DNA of 64,000 bases from an uncultured Bacteriovoracaceae bacterium (GCA_950054155.1 CATLOT010000014.1:27310-91309), one strand, 5' to 3'. Numbered from the stretch's first letter, positions 46,419 to 55,627 are shown. The notes: generated by a model not told the origin, from the letters alone. Translations and numbers: made by a program.

Positions 46419-47597
46419 ATGTTTCCCGTCCAGCTCCACCCGGCCAGCTATCGCCATCTCTCTCAAGGTCATCCTTGGGTTCTTAAAGACAGTTACACTG
46501 AAAAGTTCCGGGCCAAGGAAAGACTGCTTCTCGCGGCAGATAAGAAGTCACGAAAGTCCTTTATTCTTCTGACCGATACGGCCCATCCCAAGATCAAAGC
46601 ACGTCTTTGGGACACCCTTGAAGGTGACGTCCCCGAGCCCTATGATTTTATTTCCATTCTCAAAAAGAGAATACAAAGCTCCCTCGCGAAGAGGGAAAAG
46701 TTCATCTCTCAAAGAGAAGATCTCTTTCTCACTTTTGGCGAAGCTGATTTCCTTCCAGGACTCTTTATTATGAAGCTTGGTGAAGGACTCATCATTCAGT
46801 CCTATGCTCACTATTGGAAGAAATTTCAAAAAGACCTTATCCCCATCCTAAGAGAGCTTCTTCAAGACTCTCCTCTCTCTGTAAGCTTTATCGCTTGGCA
46901 AGAGCGAGACGACTCAAAGAAAACCCCGCTTGTTCCCGTATGGGGAAAAATGCCTGATGAGATTACGGTAAGTGAATTTGATGTTCACTACAAAGTAAAA
47001 CTCACCCAGGGCTATGACCTAGGACTCTATCCTGACATGGCCGCGATACGAGAGTCTCTCCCTTTTAATTGGAAAGATAAGAAAGTCCTTAACCTCTATT
47101 CTTATACGGGTGCCTGGAGCCTCTTTCCCATGGCCAAAGGTGCCTCAAAAGTTGTCAGTGTTGATTTGAGCGCTAAGTATCTCGAGTGGCTTGAAGAGAA
47201 TATCTCTTTGAATTCATTCTCAGCCTCCCATCACTCCCTGGCCAGCGATACTCAAAGGGCCCTCAAGGAACTGCTCAAGGACGGCCAGACTTTTGACTTC
47301 ATTCTCTGCGATCCACCAAGCTTTAGTAGTGATGGCAAGAAAACTCAGACCTCTCTTAAGGCCTATCAACAGCTACTCCCTCTCATAAAAGACCTACTCG
47401 CTCCCAAGGGCGAGGCCCTGCTCTTCATCAACACTCACTCCATCACAAGGAAGAAGTTTGAAGACCAAATGAAAATTTACAACGCCAAAGTTGGACTCAA
47501 GAAAATTAAGTCTCTAGGACTTAAGGATGACTGCCCCCTAATCAAGAACTTTCCTGAAGGAGATTATTTGAAGGGGCTTCTTTATAAAAGGATTTAG
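46419..47597 (+). CDS. RlmI-like class I rRNA methyltransferase
   Basis: 392 residues. An N-terminal PUA-like domain (VQLHPASYRHLSQGHPWVLKD) precedes a Rossmann methyltransferase: KVLNLYSYTGAWSLFPMA for S-adenosylmethionine binding, VVSVDLSAKYLEW and the catalytic FILCDPPSFSSDG. This is the RlmI/RlmK 23S rRNA m5C/m7G methyltransferase layout. The target base is not predictable. Starts six bases after the small gene. Confidence 0.9.
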   Translation: MFPVQLHPASYRHLSQGHPWVLKDSYTEKFRAKERLLLAADKKSRKSFILLTDTAHPKIKARLWDTLEGDVPEPYDFISILKKRIQSSLAKREKFISQREDLFLTFGEADFLPGLFIMKLGEGLIIQSYAHYWKKFQKDLIPILRELLQDSPLSVSFIAWQERDDSKKTPLVPVWGKMPDEITVSEFDVHYKVKLTQGYDLGLYPDMAAIRESLPFNWKDKKVLNLYSYTGAWSLFPMAKGASKVVSVDLSAKYLEWLEENISLNSFSASHHSLASDTQRALKELLKDGQTFDFILCDPPSFSSDGKKTQTSLKAYQQLLPLIKDLLAPKGEALLFINTHSITRKKFEDQMKIYNAKVGLKKIKSLGLKDDCPLIKNFPEGDYLKGLLYKRI

Positions 47598-47600
47598 AAA

Positions 47601-48047
47601 ATGAATTGGACTTACCTTATCCCCATAGCCGTTGGTGTCTCTGGTATTCTTCAAGGTGGATTTAACCGCAATATGTCTGATAACCTAGGGCTTTCCCATG
47701 CTCTTCTCTTAGGTAATATTCTTGTCCTGCTCTACTCTGTTTTTCTTTTAATTGGAGTCTTTAAATTCCCAGAAGCCCTGCCCGAAATGTTTCGCCTCAA
47801 AGCTCCTCTCTCTGAATTTAAGTGGTGGTATATTATCCCAAGTATTTGTGGCTTTATTATCATTACTGGTATTCCTCTGGGTATTTCAAAGATTGGGGCT
47901 GTTAAAGTGACTGTTTTAATTGTCGTTGCCCAGATGGTGACCTCCATCCTTTGGGACCTCTTTGTTGAGAAACTCCCTGTAAATGCGATGAAGACTCTAG
48001 GTCTCTTCTTCTCCCTTATCGCTGTCGCCTGCACTCTTTACAGTTAA
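47601..48047 (+). CDS. DUF606/YdcZ-family membrane protein
   Basis: 148 residues with four to five membrane helices: YLIPIAVGVSGILQGGFN, LLLGNILVLLYSVFLLIG, WYIIPSICGFIIITGI, and KVTVLIVVAQMVTSILWD and TLGLFFSLIAVACTL. These match DUF606 transporters of the drug/metabolite superfamily; the substrate is unknown. Three bases after the methyltransferase, followed by a strong terminator. Confidence 0.88.
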   Translation: MNWTYLIPIAVGVSGILQGGFNRNMSDNLGLSHALLLGNILVLLYSVFLLIGVFKFPEALPEMFRLKAPLSEFKWWYIIPSICGFIIITGIPLGISKIGAVKVTVLIVVAQMVTSILWDLFVEKLPVNAMKTLGLFFSLIAVACTLYS

Positions 48048-48062
48048 GGAAAAATTATTGTC

Positions 48063-48097
48063 AGCTCTGAGTCAATTCAGAACCTCAGAGCTTTTTT
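48063..48097 (+). terminator. Rho-independent terminator
   Basis: AGCTCTGAG (48063-48071) and CTCAGAGCT (48084-48092) form a nine-pair stem followed by six T residues. It ends the 46156-48047 unit. Confidence 0.85.
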
Positions 48098-48139
48098 CTC
48101 AACTTCTTTTGGTTTTTAATACTATCAAAAGGAGAACCC

Positions 48140-48595
48140 ATGAAATTAGCGATAATCTTTACTCTCTTGCATGTGCAAGTTTTTGCTTCCTCTGTCCTCG
48201 ATCTCAAGGTCCCCAATTACCAGCGCTACCTCCAATTAAAAGTTGTTGGAGTTCAGCACGATGATTTGGATATCTTTGATTTAGAAGTAGATGTCTATCA
48301 AAGTGAGGACAGAGAACTTAAGCTTCTCTGCTCTTTTAACCCTTTTTACGAATATCAAAAAAGCTCACTCATTCGTACCAATAAAGGTATTTATAATGGA
48401 GCCCATTTTCGTTTAAGTGATACGGATTGCTTAAGTCTCTTTAATTTCTTCAAGGCCCATCATGAACACGTGACGAAGGACACCCCCCTTGAGGTCGTTC
48501 TCGATAGAGAGGAGATGAAAGTGTTAAAAATAAAACTTCACTCTCCTGACATCAAGTCCCCTAAGATTGATAAACTAGCTCTTGAAGTTCCTTAG
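48140..48595 (+). CDS. Exported protein of unknown function
   Basis: 151 residues, preceded by AGGAG. Signal peptide MKLAIIFTLLHVQVFAS. The mature part is beta-rich with two Cys (LLCSFNP, DCLSLF). No family recognised. Its 3' end overlaps the HIT gene on the other strand by 35 bases, tail to tail. Confidence 0.65.
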   Translation: MKLAIIFTLLHVQVFASSVLDLKVPNYQRYLQLKVVGVQHDDLDIFDLEVDVYQSEDRELKLLCSFNPFYEYQKSSLIRTNKGIYNGAHFRLSDTDCLSLFNFFKAHHEHVTKDTPLEVVLDREEMKVLKIKLHSPDIKSPKIDKLALEVP

Positions 48596-48998
48596 CAATC
48601 GTCCTTGCTTCGCTTTCATTTAGGGAAAAGTTTTTAAATTCCTCAATACAATGCCATGGATTCTTAGTGCGATCATCTGCTAAGTCGGCATCGTATCGAG
48701 GAAAGAGGTGAAAATGCACATGGGGTACAAAATTGCCAAGACAAGAATAATTGATGCGAGTTGCCCCATAGTGTTTTTTTAATACCTTTGCGGCCATGGT
48801 CACTTCACTTAAAAATTCTTTTTGAATATCGGCGGCAAGATCAGTCAGGTCTTCAACATGCTCTTTAAGAACAAGCAGGGAGTAGCCCTTAAAATACTGA
48901 TGATCTCCCACAACAAAATAGGAATGCTTAAACTCTTTAATAAGAAAAGGATTCTCTCCTCTCTTTGAAAGCTCATTTCTTTCACAAATCAAACACAT
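48561..48998 (-). CDS. HIT-family protein
   Basis: 145 residues, cytoplasmic nucleotide-binding hydrolase or transferase. The histidine triad motif is HVHFHLFPR near residue 95. CLICER at the N-terminus suggests a CxxC zinc site, as in many HIT proteins. The middle (YFVVGDHQYFKGYSLLVLKEH) is the usual HIT strand pattern. Substrate unknown. Confidence 0.92.
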   Translation of the reverse strand: MCLICERNELSKRGENPFLIKEFKHSYFVVGDHQYFKGYSLLVLKEHVEDLTDLAADIQKEFLSEVTMAAKVLKKHYGATRINYSCLGNFVPHVHFHLFPRYDADLADDRTKNPWHCIEEFKNFSLNESEARTIAKELQELVYQS

Positions 48999-49026
48999 TC
49001 TATAACCCTTTTCTCAAAATAATAAC

Positions 49027-49404
49027 TTAGTTTAGAAGGCTTGAAAGAGTCACTTTCGCCCCTTCTGTTGGGCAATTCACTTCCCATTCCTTAGCCCCAC
49101 TGACAAGTTTTAAGGACATGCACCAAGCACCATTACCAACAAGAGGACTATCTTCTTTAAAACTTCCAAAGGAACTCTCATTTGATTTAATCAAAGAATT
49201 TCCCTCAAAGATAGGCTCAATGTAGACATGGTTAGTGTCACTGGCACGAATAATGGCGAAAATGTCATAGCTAATACTCGTGTCATTCTTCACAAAGAAG
49301 TGGGTTTCCTTATCAGCGAAAATAATATCGAAAAAGAGGAAGAGAAAGAAAGAGGAAAAGAGGATGAATCCATAGAGTGTTAATTTCTTAAGAATTGCCA
49401 TCAT
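49027..49404 (-). CDS. Membrane-anchored protein of unknown function
   Basis: 125 residues from ATG 49404, six bases after AGGAG; the longer in-frame TTG is rejected. One hydrophobic segment (LYGFILFSSFFLFLFFDIIF) anchors it, with a beta-rich periplasmic domain with two Cys (AWCMS, VNCPTE). No family recognised. Confidence 0.65.
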   Translation of the reverse strand: MMAILKKLTLYGFILFSSFFLFLFFDIIFADKETHFFVKNDTSISYDIFAIIRASDTNHVYIEPIFEGNSLIKSNESSFGSFKEDSPLVGNGAWCMSLKLVSGAKEWEVNCPTEGAKVTLSSLLN

Positions 49405-49479
49405 GAGTGCTCCTAGGAGAAGACTCAATCTTAGGAAAAGCGATTAGTATTGACGAGTGAGAGAAAACTAAAGTGTTTC

Positions 49480-49508
49480 AAAAAAAAAGGCCCTCTAAAC
49501 AGAGGGCC
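49480..49508 (-). terminator. Terminator of the nuoBCDI operon
   Basis: GGCCCTCT and AGAGGGCC form an eight-pair stem with a four-base loop, followed on the minus strand by nine T residues. It lies 23 bases after the nuoI stop. Confidence 0.88.
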
Positions 49509-49531
49509 TTAAAGGATTTGGGTCAATTTAA

Positions 49532-50080
49532 TTAGCCACGCACACGGTGTTTCCAAGCGCGGATATCTTCTGCAAGATAGTCGTACTTCATTTCACCAAG
49601 AGTGTACTGGGCAAATTCATAATCAGTTGTGTGAGTTAAACACTCCGTCGGACAAACTGTCGTACAGAGACCACAGTAACAGCAAAGAGCTGTATCAATT
49701 GTATACTGCTTAAGATCTAACTTAAGGGGTGTTCCATCATCTGTTTTAAGCTTTGGGGCCTCTTTGTCACGACGAGTGGCCGTGATGTAGATACAATCAA
49801 CCGGACAAGCGGCGGCACATTGAAGACAAGCAATACAGTTGTCCACATCGTTAAAGAGACGTGATCTAGAGTTCGCAGGAAGTTCTTCTCTGACCTCAGG
49901 ATACTCAATTGTCACTGGTTTACGAGCAACAATATACTTTCCTGTGATCATCATACCCTTGAAGCAAGTTGAAACTGCTTTCCAGATATTTCCAAGCCAC
50001 TTACCAAAGGTAAGCTCTTCTTGGTGAACCATCGATTCTCTTGTTGCGTATTCTGAAATATCAGGTGTAAGTCCGCTCAT
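49532..50080 (-). CDS. nuoI: NADH-quinone oxidoreductase subunit I
   Basis: 182 residues. It carries two [4Fe-4S] clusters of the complex I peripheral arm: NCIACLQCAAACPVDC and CCYCGLCTTVCPTECL, both full sets. It relays electrons towards the cluster in NuoB. Four-base overlap with nuoD. Last gene of the operon. Confidence 0.95.
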   Translation of the reverse strand: MSGLTPDISEYATRESMVHQEELTFGKWLGNIWKAVSTCFKGMMITGKYIVARKPVTIEYPEVREELPANSRSRLFNDVDNCIACLQCAAACPVDCIYITATRRDKEAPKLKTDDGTPLKLDLKQYTIDTALCCYCGLCTTVCPTECLTHTTDYEFAQYTLGEMKYDYLAEDIRAWKHRVRG

Positions 50081-51243
50081 CGGTCTACCTCGCCTAGTAC
50101 AATATCAATTGATCCAATGGAAGCAACAAAGTCTGCAACCATCTGCCCGGGTGCCATCTCAGGCAGCATGCTCACGTGAGTGAAACATGATGATTTAACT
50201 TTTAGTCTATAAGGAGTCTTTCCGCCGTCTGAAACAAGGTGGTAACCAAGCTCCCCACGAGGACACTCTGTTCTCATATAAATTTCGCCCTCTGGTACTT
50301 TAAGAACCTTTGGAACTTTCCCCATGATTGATCCTTCCTCAATACCTTCAAGACATTGACGAACGATTTTCACAGACTCATGCATTTCTCTTACGCGCAC
50401 ATCGTAGCGGTCCCAACAGTCTCCAAGAGTTCCTTTCTCACCACGACCAACTTGAACATCAAAATCAAATTCTTCATAGATTCCGTAAGGACGCTTCTTA
50501 CGAAGATCCCAATCAATCCCAGAGCCACGAAGAACTGGTCCAGTCGCACCGTATTGGTAGGCCATTTCTTCTGAAACAATCCCTACATTTGCTGTACGCT
50601 CGATGAAGATCTTATTTTCACCAACAAGTGAATGAAAGACTTTTAGTTCTTCATCAAAATTATCGATAAATTTCTTAATACGACGAAGCTGATCGTCAGT
50701 GATGTCATTCCAAACACCGCCAATCCATACATAGTTGTAAAGAAGACGAGCTCCCGAGAGTTCTTCAAAAAATCTTAGGATCTTTTCTCTTTCATCAAAG
50801 GCATAGAGAAAGGGAGAGAAAGCACCGAGGTCAATCGCGTAAGTTCCAAAGAAGAGCAGGTGTCCTGCAATCCTTTGAAGCTCAGCAACGAGAACTCTAA
50901 TATACTCTGCTCGACGAGGTACTTCTGTACCAAGCATTTTTTCAATCGTAAGGCTGTAACCCCACTCCATCCCCATGGCACCGAGGTAGTCCATACGATC
51001 AACGAAAGGAATAACCCCACGGTAATCAACATTTTCTACGTGCTTTTCAAAGCAGCGGTGAAGGTAACCAAGATAAGGTGTCGCTTCTGCGATAATCTCA
51101 GAGTCTGTTTTAATCTCAACACGAAGAACCCCGTGGGTTGCCGGGTGTTGAGGACCCATATTGAGCGTCAGTAGGTCTGACTTAATCTTCTCTGTATTAA
51201 AAGAAGATAGATCGCCAATTTCTTTTCCATCAATTTCAATCAT
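50077..51243 (-). CDS. nuoD: NADH-quinone oxidoreductase subunit D
   Basis: 388 residues, the 49-kDa subunit next to the quinone site. NMGPQHPATHGVLR is the diagnostic start, with PYLGYLHRCFEK, MDYLGAMGMEWGYS and C-terminal RTECPRGELGYHLVSDG. No fused NuoC domain. Separated from nuoC by 39 bases. Confidence 0.96.
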   Translation of the reverse strand: MIEIDGKEIGDLSSFNTEKIKSDLLTLNMGPQHPATHGVLRVEIKTDSEIIAEATPYLGYLHRCFEKHVENVDYRGVIPFVDRMDYLGAMGMEWGYSLTIEKMLGTEVPRRAEYIRVLVAELQRIAGHLLFFGTYAIDLGAFSPFLYAFDEREKILRFFEELSGARLLYNYVWIGGVWNDITDDQLRRIKKFIDNFDEELKVFHSLVGENKIFIERTANVGIVSEEMAYQYGATGPVLRGSGIDWDLRKKRPYGIYEEFDFDVQVGRGEKGTLGDCWDRYDVRVREMHESVKIVRQCLEGIEEGSIMGKVPKVLKVPEGEIYMRTECPRGELGYHLVSDGGKTPYRLKVKSSCFTHVSMLPEMAPGQMVADFVASIGSIDIVLGEVDR

Positions 51244-51282
51244 GACTAATCGTCCGTTCTCTTATAAGTGATTCTTTAATTC

Positions 51283-51876
51283 TTAAGCTTCTGCGTCGCT
51301 CTTCCAACTGTAAGTCACCTTCTTCTCATCTCCGCCCATTTTCGCGATAACGTCTTTGAAGAAGAAGTGATCTCCAGAATTAACCTTGTGAGCGGGATTA
51401 ATCTCCATGCCTTCCCACTCTTTTTGAACAACATAGTCCTTACGAAGGGGAAAACCTTCCCAGTCCTCAGGACAGAGAATACGTCTGTGGTCGGGGTGAT
51501 TCTTAAAAACAACCCCTAACATGTCGTATGTTTCTCTTTCTAAAAAGTTCGCTGACTTCCAAATATCAACAACGGAATCAACCTCAACAGTTTCAGTTGG
51601 AGAAGTTTTAGGAAGCTTCACTTTAAGAATCATCTCTGTATTCTTTGTGAAACTTGCCAGCATATAATTCACTTCAATTCTTTCGGGGTAATCCACACCT
51701 GAAACAACTTGAAGGACATTCATATCAAATTCATCACTCTCATTGAGCGCTTTAGCACAAGCGTGAAGATGAGCACTTTCGACGAGGACGTGACCATGAC
51801 CAACTTCAGGAGTGTGAGCTGTTGCCCCACAACCACTAACGGCACTATTTAAAAAACTAGCTACTTCATTAAGCAT
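51283..51876 (-). CDS. nuoC: NADH-quinone oxidoreductase subunit C
   Basis: 197 residues, the 30-kDa subunit. [33 protein letters not shown] holds the diagnostic ERE-YDMxG-HPDxRRIL signature, followed by GFPLRKDY. Overlaps nuoB by eight bases. Confidence 0.94.
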   Translation of the reverse strand: MLNEVASFLNSAVSGCGATAHTPEVGHGHVLVESAHLHACAKALNESDEFDMNVLQVVSGVDYPERIEVNYMLASFTKNTEMILKVKLPKTSPTETVEVDSVVDIWKSANFLERETYDMLGVVFKNHPDHRRILCPEDWEGFPLRKDYVVQKEWEGMEINPAHKVNSGDHFFFKDVIAKMGGDEKKVTYSWKSDAEA

Positions 51877-52351
51877 GCTTCACCCACTTGTCGCGAAGGA
51901 TTCTCTCGTTTGCAATTTTCTTTTGAAGAGTCATAATCCCCTCTATAAGGGCTTCTGGACGAGGAGGACAACCGGGAACATAAACGTCCACAGGTACAAT
52001 CTCATCAACGCCTTTTAAAACATGGTAGCCATGCTTCCAGTAAGGACCACCCTTATTGGCACATGAACCCATGGAAATAACATATTTTGGTTCAGGCATT
52101 TGCTCGTATAGAGTCTTAATTCTTGGGGCCATCTTCATCGTTACAGTACCTGCAACAATCATCAGGTCAGCCCTTCTTGGTGTCGCCATGAAGGCACCAC
52201 AACCAAACCTTTCAAGATCATACTTAGCCGCACCTGTTGCCATCATCTCAATTGCACAACAAGCAAGACCGAATGTCATAGGCCATAGAGAGTTCTTTCG
52301 ACCCCAGTTGAAAAAGTCGTCAACTTTCATGAGCACAACGCTATCTTGCAT
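51869..52351 (-). CDS. nuoB: NADH-quinone oxidoreductase subunit B
   Basis: 160 residues. It binds cluster N2: [11 protein letters not shown] gives the paired Cys, [11 protein letters not shown] and [11 protein letters not shown] the others. AAGGA is about ten bases before the ATG. First gene of a four-gene unit with its own promoter; subunits A, E-H and J-N are not in this window. Confidence 0.97.
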   Translation of the reverse strand: MQDSVVLMKVDDFFNWGRKNSLWPMTFGLACCAIEMMATGAAKYDLERFGCGAFMATPRRADLMIVAGTVTMKMAPRIKTLYEQMPEPKYVISMGSCANKGGPYWKHGYHVLKGVDEIVPVDVYVPGCPPRPEALIEGIMTLQKKIANERILRDKWVKHA

Positions 52352-52390
52352 CCTCGAAATCCTTAAAAAATAGTGAATGATTTTGCTCTA

Positions 52391-52419
52391 AATTTACCCG
52401 TGAGACGGCCTCAAGTCAA
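52391..52419 (-). promoter_or_regulatory. Promoter of nuoBCDI
   Basis: On the minus strand TTGACT (52419-52414), 17-base spacer and TAAATT (52396-52391), about 40 bases before the nuoB ATG. Confidence 0.6.
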
Positions 52420-52474
52420 CGAAACTAAAGGCCAGTAGATGATTTGTCTTGAAGGTCAGTGAGATTTATTGAAT

Positions 52475-53422
52475 TTAAAGAATTTCTTCACAGCGTTGTT
52501 TGTGAGAACCCTCAAGGGCCCGATAGGCACTGGCGAGAGAGCTATCACTTGCAGGTGCTCTGTTGAGCTTTTCTTTCATCAGCGTAAGACGCCGGCTGTC
52601 ATTTAAGCAAACCTTTTCCATAATAGATTCGTACTCGTGAATTGCTGCTAAGGGATAGGGAAGGCCATAGGCAGAACTGATAAAATGAGCATCTTTGTGA
52701 CCAGAGGAAGCGAAGTGGTCTGCATGGATATTGTGTTTCTTGAGGCTATTTTTAAAGGGACCGTAGAACTCACCCATTTGGTAGAACTCATGGACACCGC
52801 GCTGCTTATTCACTCGACCCGTGTGGGGGTCGACGACTCTATGGCAATTTGACTGGTTGCGGTATTGCTTGAAGATCTCATTGAGAACCTGACACTCCAC
52901 AAGATAGGCCTCAACCTCGCCGCCTCGCCCTTCGACAGTGCTCACGATAAAGTCTTTAAGACCAAAGTGACCCTGGTAAGGATTAAAGGGATCCCTCAGA
53001 GCAAAGTGTGTCAGCTCATGGGCAAGATCAAGAATCGCATTTTTAACGCTGATATTCTTATTGATAATGACTTTGGAGCGCGATTTGTACTCGATGGCAT
53101 GGGGGTTGCTCGGTGAAAACTTGCGCACAAGAGTAGTGTCTGTCAGCGAGCCATGACCTGACTCGACAAGCTCCTTAAGAGACTTTCCGTATTCCCTCGC
53201 TCTCTTTTTAGAGAGCTCAACAATTTTTCGCCCCGTTTTAGAACTCTCAAGAATTTTAAAGAGTTCATCAAAGGCACCCTCTTCAGTTGCCGCAATCTTG
53301 GTCCATCTCTCATCGTAGCGATAGGTCCTCTCGACATCGATGGTTTGGATTTTACGCTTAAACATCTTTGCCTGAGCAAAAGGAGAAAGAAGAAATATAA
53401 GGAGGGGGAATAGACATCTCAT
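52475..53422 (-). CDS. Secreted HExxH zinc metallopeptidase candidate
   Basis: 315 residues with a signal peptide (to AQAK). HELTH at 135-139 is the zinc HExxH motif, preceded by NAILDLA and followed by ALRDPFNP. GGEVEAY at 167-173 offers a glutamate for the third ligand. Three later Cys (ECQVLN, NCHRVV, VCLNDS) may bond. A helical tail ends at CEEIL. It should act outside the cytoplasm, perhaps on prey or wall proteins. Target unknown. Confidence 0.8.
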   Translation of the reverse strand: MRCLFPLLIFLLSPFAQAKMFKRKIQTIDVERTYRYDERWTKIAATEEGAFDELFKILESSKTGRKIVELSKKRAREYGKSLKELVESGHGSLTDTTLVRKFSPSNPHAIEYKSRSKVIINKNISVKNAILDLAHELTHFALRDPFNPYQGHFGLKDFIVSTVEGRGGEVEAYLVECQVLNEIFKQYRNQSNCHRVVDPHTGRVNKQRGVHEFYQMGEFYGPFKNSLKKHNIHADHFASSGHKDAHFISSAYGLPYPLAAIHEYESIMEKVCLNDSRRLTLMKEKLNRAPASDSSLASAYRALEGSHKQRCEEIL

Positions 53423-53509
53423 TAGATGTCTTTTCGGTCAGTTCAGCGTTAAATAAAAAAGTGAAGCGCCTTAATGAGTGAGGGGAAAATCTTTCCCGAC
53501 TAAAAGGCT

Positions 53510-54145
53510 CTATCTGACTTCGCTTAGGGGAAAACTAAGGTCAAGAGCACTCGTATTAACATGAGGATGCTCTTTTAGTATTTCCTCTCTAAGAGGTGAA
53601 GCCACTTCTTGCCACTCCTTCTGGCCGAAGGAAATGGCAACAGCGCAAACAAAGCGGTCGAAGTCCTCGCCAGCTCGCTCAACCTCACGCCTCTCCCAAT
53701 AAAAGAAAGTCTTCTTCTCATTCTTTAAAAGTTCAAGGAGTCTCTCTTCTACGACTTCTTGACCCCTCCCCTTGAGAAAGAGGTCCCAAGCCTTTCCTTG
53801 GTTTTGCGTGTAAAGCTGACTTGATACCCACTTCACAATGGCCTTACGCCCCTGGGCCTTAATCAGGGTACAGGCAACCTCTTTGGTTTCAGCCTCTTCA
53901 CTATCAGCAATCAAAATATAGTCATCACCCTTTTGAAAGCCGTGAACGTGATAGGAGTCCTGCTCTGCAATAAAGAGATGCTTTTGAAAAAGAGAGGGAT
54001 AATGAGTCGCGTGCACTTCCTCAACATCATAACTGACTTTTTTGATCCTCTTATAAAAGGCTTTGTCTGAGGGGAGATTTGACGCACACCCAAAAAAAAG
54101 AAAGAGATAAATTAGGAAAAATCGATGTCTAGTTCGTTTTTGCAT
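53510..54145 (-). CDS. Lipoprotein of unknown function
   Basis: 211 residues from ATG 54145 (a GTG just upstream is possible). The basic N-terminus and hydrophobic stretch end in a lipobox (FFGC). The mature part has an alpha-beta pattern (SYHVHGFQKGDDYILIADSEE) and acidic helices with no family I recognise. Upstream of sodB on the other strand. Confidence 0.65.
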   Translation of the reverse strand: MQKRTRHRFFLIYLFLFFGCASNLPSDKAFYKRIKKVSYDVEEVHATHYPSLFQKHLFIAEQDSYHVHGFQKGDDYILIADSEEAETKEVACTLIKAQGRKAIVKWVSSQLYTQNQGKAWDLFLKGRGQEVVEERLLELLKNEKKTFFYWERREVERAGEDFDRFVCAVAISFGQKEWQEVASPLREEILKEHPHVNTSALDLSFPLSEVR

Positions 54146-54164
54146 CACCTTAGCCCGCAACCCC

Positions 54165-54193
54165 TTGATGTTTATTTCATCAACTCTTATAAC
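54165..54193 (+). promoter_or_regulatory. sodB promoter
   Basis: TTGATG (54165-54170), 17-base spacer, TATAAC (54188-54193). Expected start near 54200, 45 bases before the ATG. Confidence 0.65.
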
Positions 54194-54194
54194 A

Positions 54195-54213
54195 ATTAGT
54201 GCACATTACTAAT
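54195..54213 (+). promoter_or_regulatory. 19-bp dyad over the sodB transcription start
   Basis: ATTAGT-GCACATT-ACTAAT, arms perfectly complementary, beginning one base past the -10. The position suits a repressor. It is 19 bp like a Fur box but differs from the Fur consensus. Confidence 0.45.
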
Positions 54214-54244
54214 GATAAATTCTTAATCGTAAGGAGATAAAAGA

Positions 54245-54823
54245 ATGGAACACAAACTACCAGAACTTCCCTACTCAAATGACGCTCTCGCTCCTCATAT
54301 TTCTGCTGAAACAATCGAGTACCACTACGGTAAGCATCACAATGCTTATGTTACTAAGTTAAACGCTGGAATCCAAGGGACAGAATTTGCTGAAATGAGC
54401 CTTGAAGATATCATCATGAAATCAAGTGGTGGCCTTTTCAATAATGCTGCTCAAGTGTGGAACCACACTTTTTACTGGAACTGCCTCTCACCAAATGGTG
54501 GTGGTGCTCCAACTGGTGCCGTTGCTGATGCAATCAACGCAAAGTGGGGATCATTTGATAAGTTTAAAGAAGAATTCACAGCTTCAGCTGGTGGAAACTT
54601 TGGATCAGGTTGGACGTGGCTTGTAAAAGACGCTTCAGGAAACCTTGAAATCCTTAACACTGATGATGCTGACACAGCTATGAAGCACGGAAAGACTGCT
54701 CTTCTTACCATTGATGTTTGGGAGCACGCTTACTATGTTGATTACAGAAATGCTCGTCCAAAATATATTGAAGCTTTCTGGAATCTTGTTAACTGGGATT
54801 TTGCAAACAAGAACCTAGCTTAA
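54245..54823 (+). CDS. sodB: Superoxide dismutase (Fe type)
   Basis: 192 residues. It dismutates superoxide in the cytoplasm. Metal ligands: His in [13 protein letters not shown], His in VWNHTFYWN, Asp in [14 protein letters not shown] and His in the same stretch. [12 protein letters not shown] and the AQVWNHTF region fit Fe-SOD better than Mn-SOD. AAGGAG ribosome-binding site. Followed by a terminator. Confidence 0.97.
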   Translation: MEHKLPELPYSNDALAPHISAETIEYHYGKHHNAYVTKLNAGIQGTEFAEMSLEDIIMKSSGGLFNNAAQVWNHTFYWNCLSPNGGGAPTGAVADAINAKWGSFDKFKEEFTASAGGNFGSGWTWLVKDASGNLEILNTDDADTAMKHGKTALLTIDVWEHAYYVDYRNARPKYIEAFWNLVNWDFANKNLA

Positions 54824-54844
54824 TAGCGACAATTAAAAGAAACT

Positions 54845-55627
54845 TTAGGAAGGCCCCTCATTAGGGGCCTTTTTTATTGGTCGATTAAAATAAAAGAGAC
54901 CACTTAAGAGCTTAAAGAGTACTTTAGCCTCAAAATAAACCTGTGCTCCTCCCTCGGCAACAAAGCGGTCAAAGGACACTTGACCAACGCCTAGCCCCTG
55001 CCAACTAATCGGAAGGCTTTCAAGAAAAAGGGCGAGGGAAAGATCTCTAGCGCCGTCAACTGCGAGTTCCCAATTTAAAACGACTCCGGCCACCAAGATG
55101 AGAAAGAACACCTTAAGAAGATGACCACCATAAGCGATGAAGAATGATTTCTTATAGGTCATGCTCTTATCAAGAAGAATTGCAAAGAGAGGAAGGATAG
55201 CCGTGTAAGGACTAATGAAGAAAAGAACCGTTAGAAAGACCAGAGAGCCAAGACTCAAAAGCCTCTCTTTGAAAAGTTCCTTCGTCATCGTCACGAGCTG
55301 GGCTCCACGTTTTTGCCCATAATAGAGTCGTCCCCCATCAGTCCCCAGGTAACCAATCGTGAAAAGACCTAGGAACTGAGCAAAGCAATAGGCTTGATAA
55401 CACTGTCAAAAAGATCCAAGTTCCTCTACCTTGGCAAACCCCAAAGTTCCTCGCCAGCGCACAGTCATAATAGCCGTAACGACACTAAAAAGTAGAATTC
55501 CACTTATGACTAAAAGCAGATGAGAAAGGGAAAAAGAGAGAAGATTAATCTCTTGCTTGGTAACAAAGAAGTAATAAAGAAGCCCAATAGAGGTGGCAAT
55601 TTTAAGAAGGGATTTAAATCCTTTCAA
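54845..55627 (-). pseudogene. UPF0104/AglD-type flippase gene with an in-frame TGA
   Basis: From a TTG at 55627 the frame runs 73 codons to TGA at 55408-55406 and then stays open in the same frame to 54845. Joined, it reads as a multi-helix membrane protein: KIATSIGLLYYFFV, TVRWRGTLGFAKV, then after the stop FLGLFTIGYLGTDGGRLYYGQK and ESLPISWQGLGVGQVSF. These are the landmarks of UPF0104 lysyl-phosphatidylglycerol-synthase-type membrane domains. The last residues come from the sodB terminator. Probably inactivated. Confidence 0.65.
54851..54875 (+). terminator. sodB terminator
   Basis: AGGCCCCT (54851-54858) and AGGGGCCT (54863-54870) with a four-base loop, then six T residues. Overlaps the tail of the decayed membrane-protein gene on the other strand. 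Confidence 0.85.

Noticed and set aside
55406..55408. Selenocysteine reading of the TGA
   Set aside because: No SECIS-like hairpin or selenoprotein family link; a nonsense mutation is simpler.
55520..55627. Plus-strand coding upstream of the glycosyltransferase-like remnant
   Set aside because: This stretch is antisense to the start of the UPF0104 gene and reads as a shadow.
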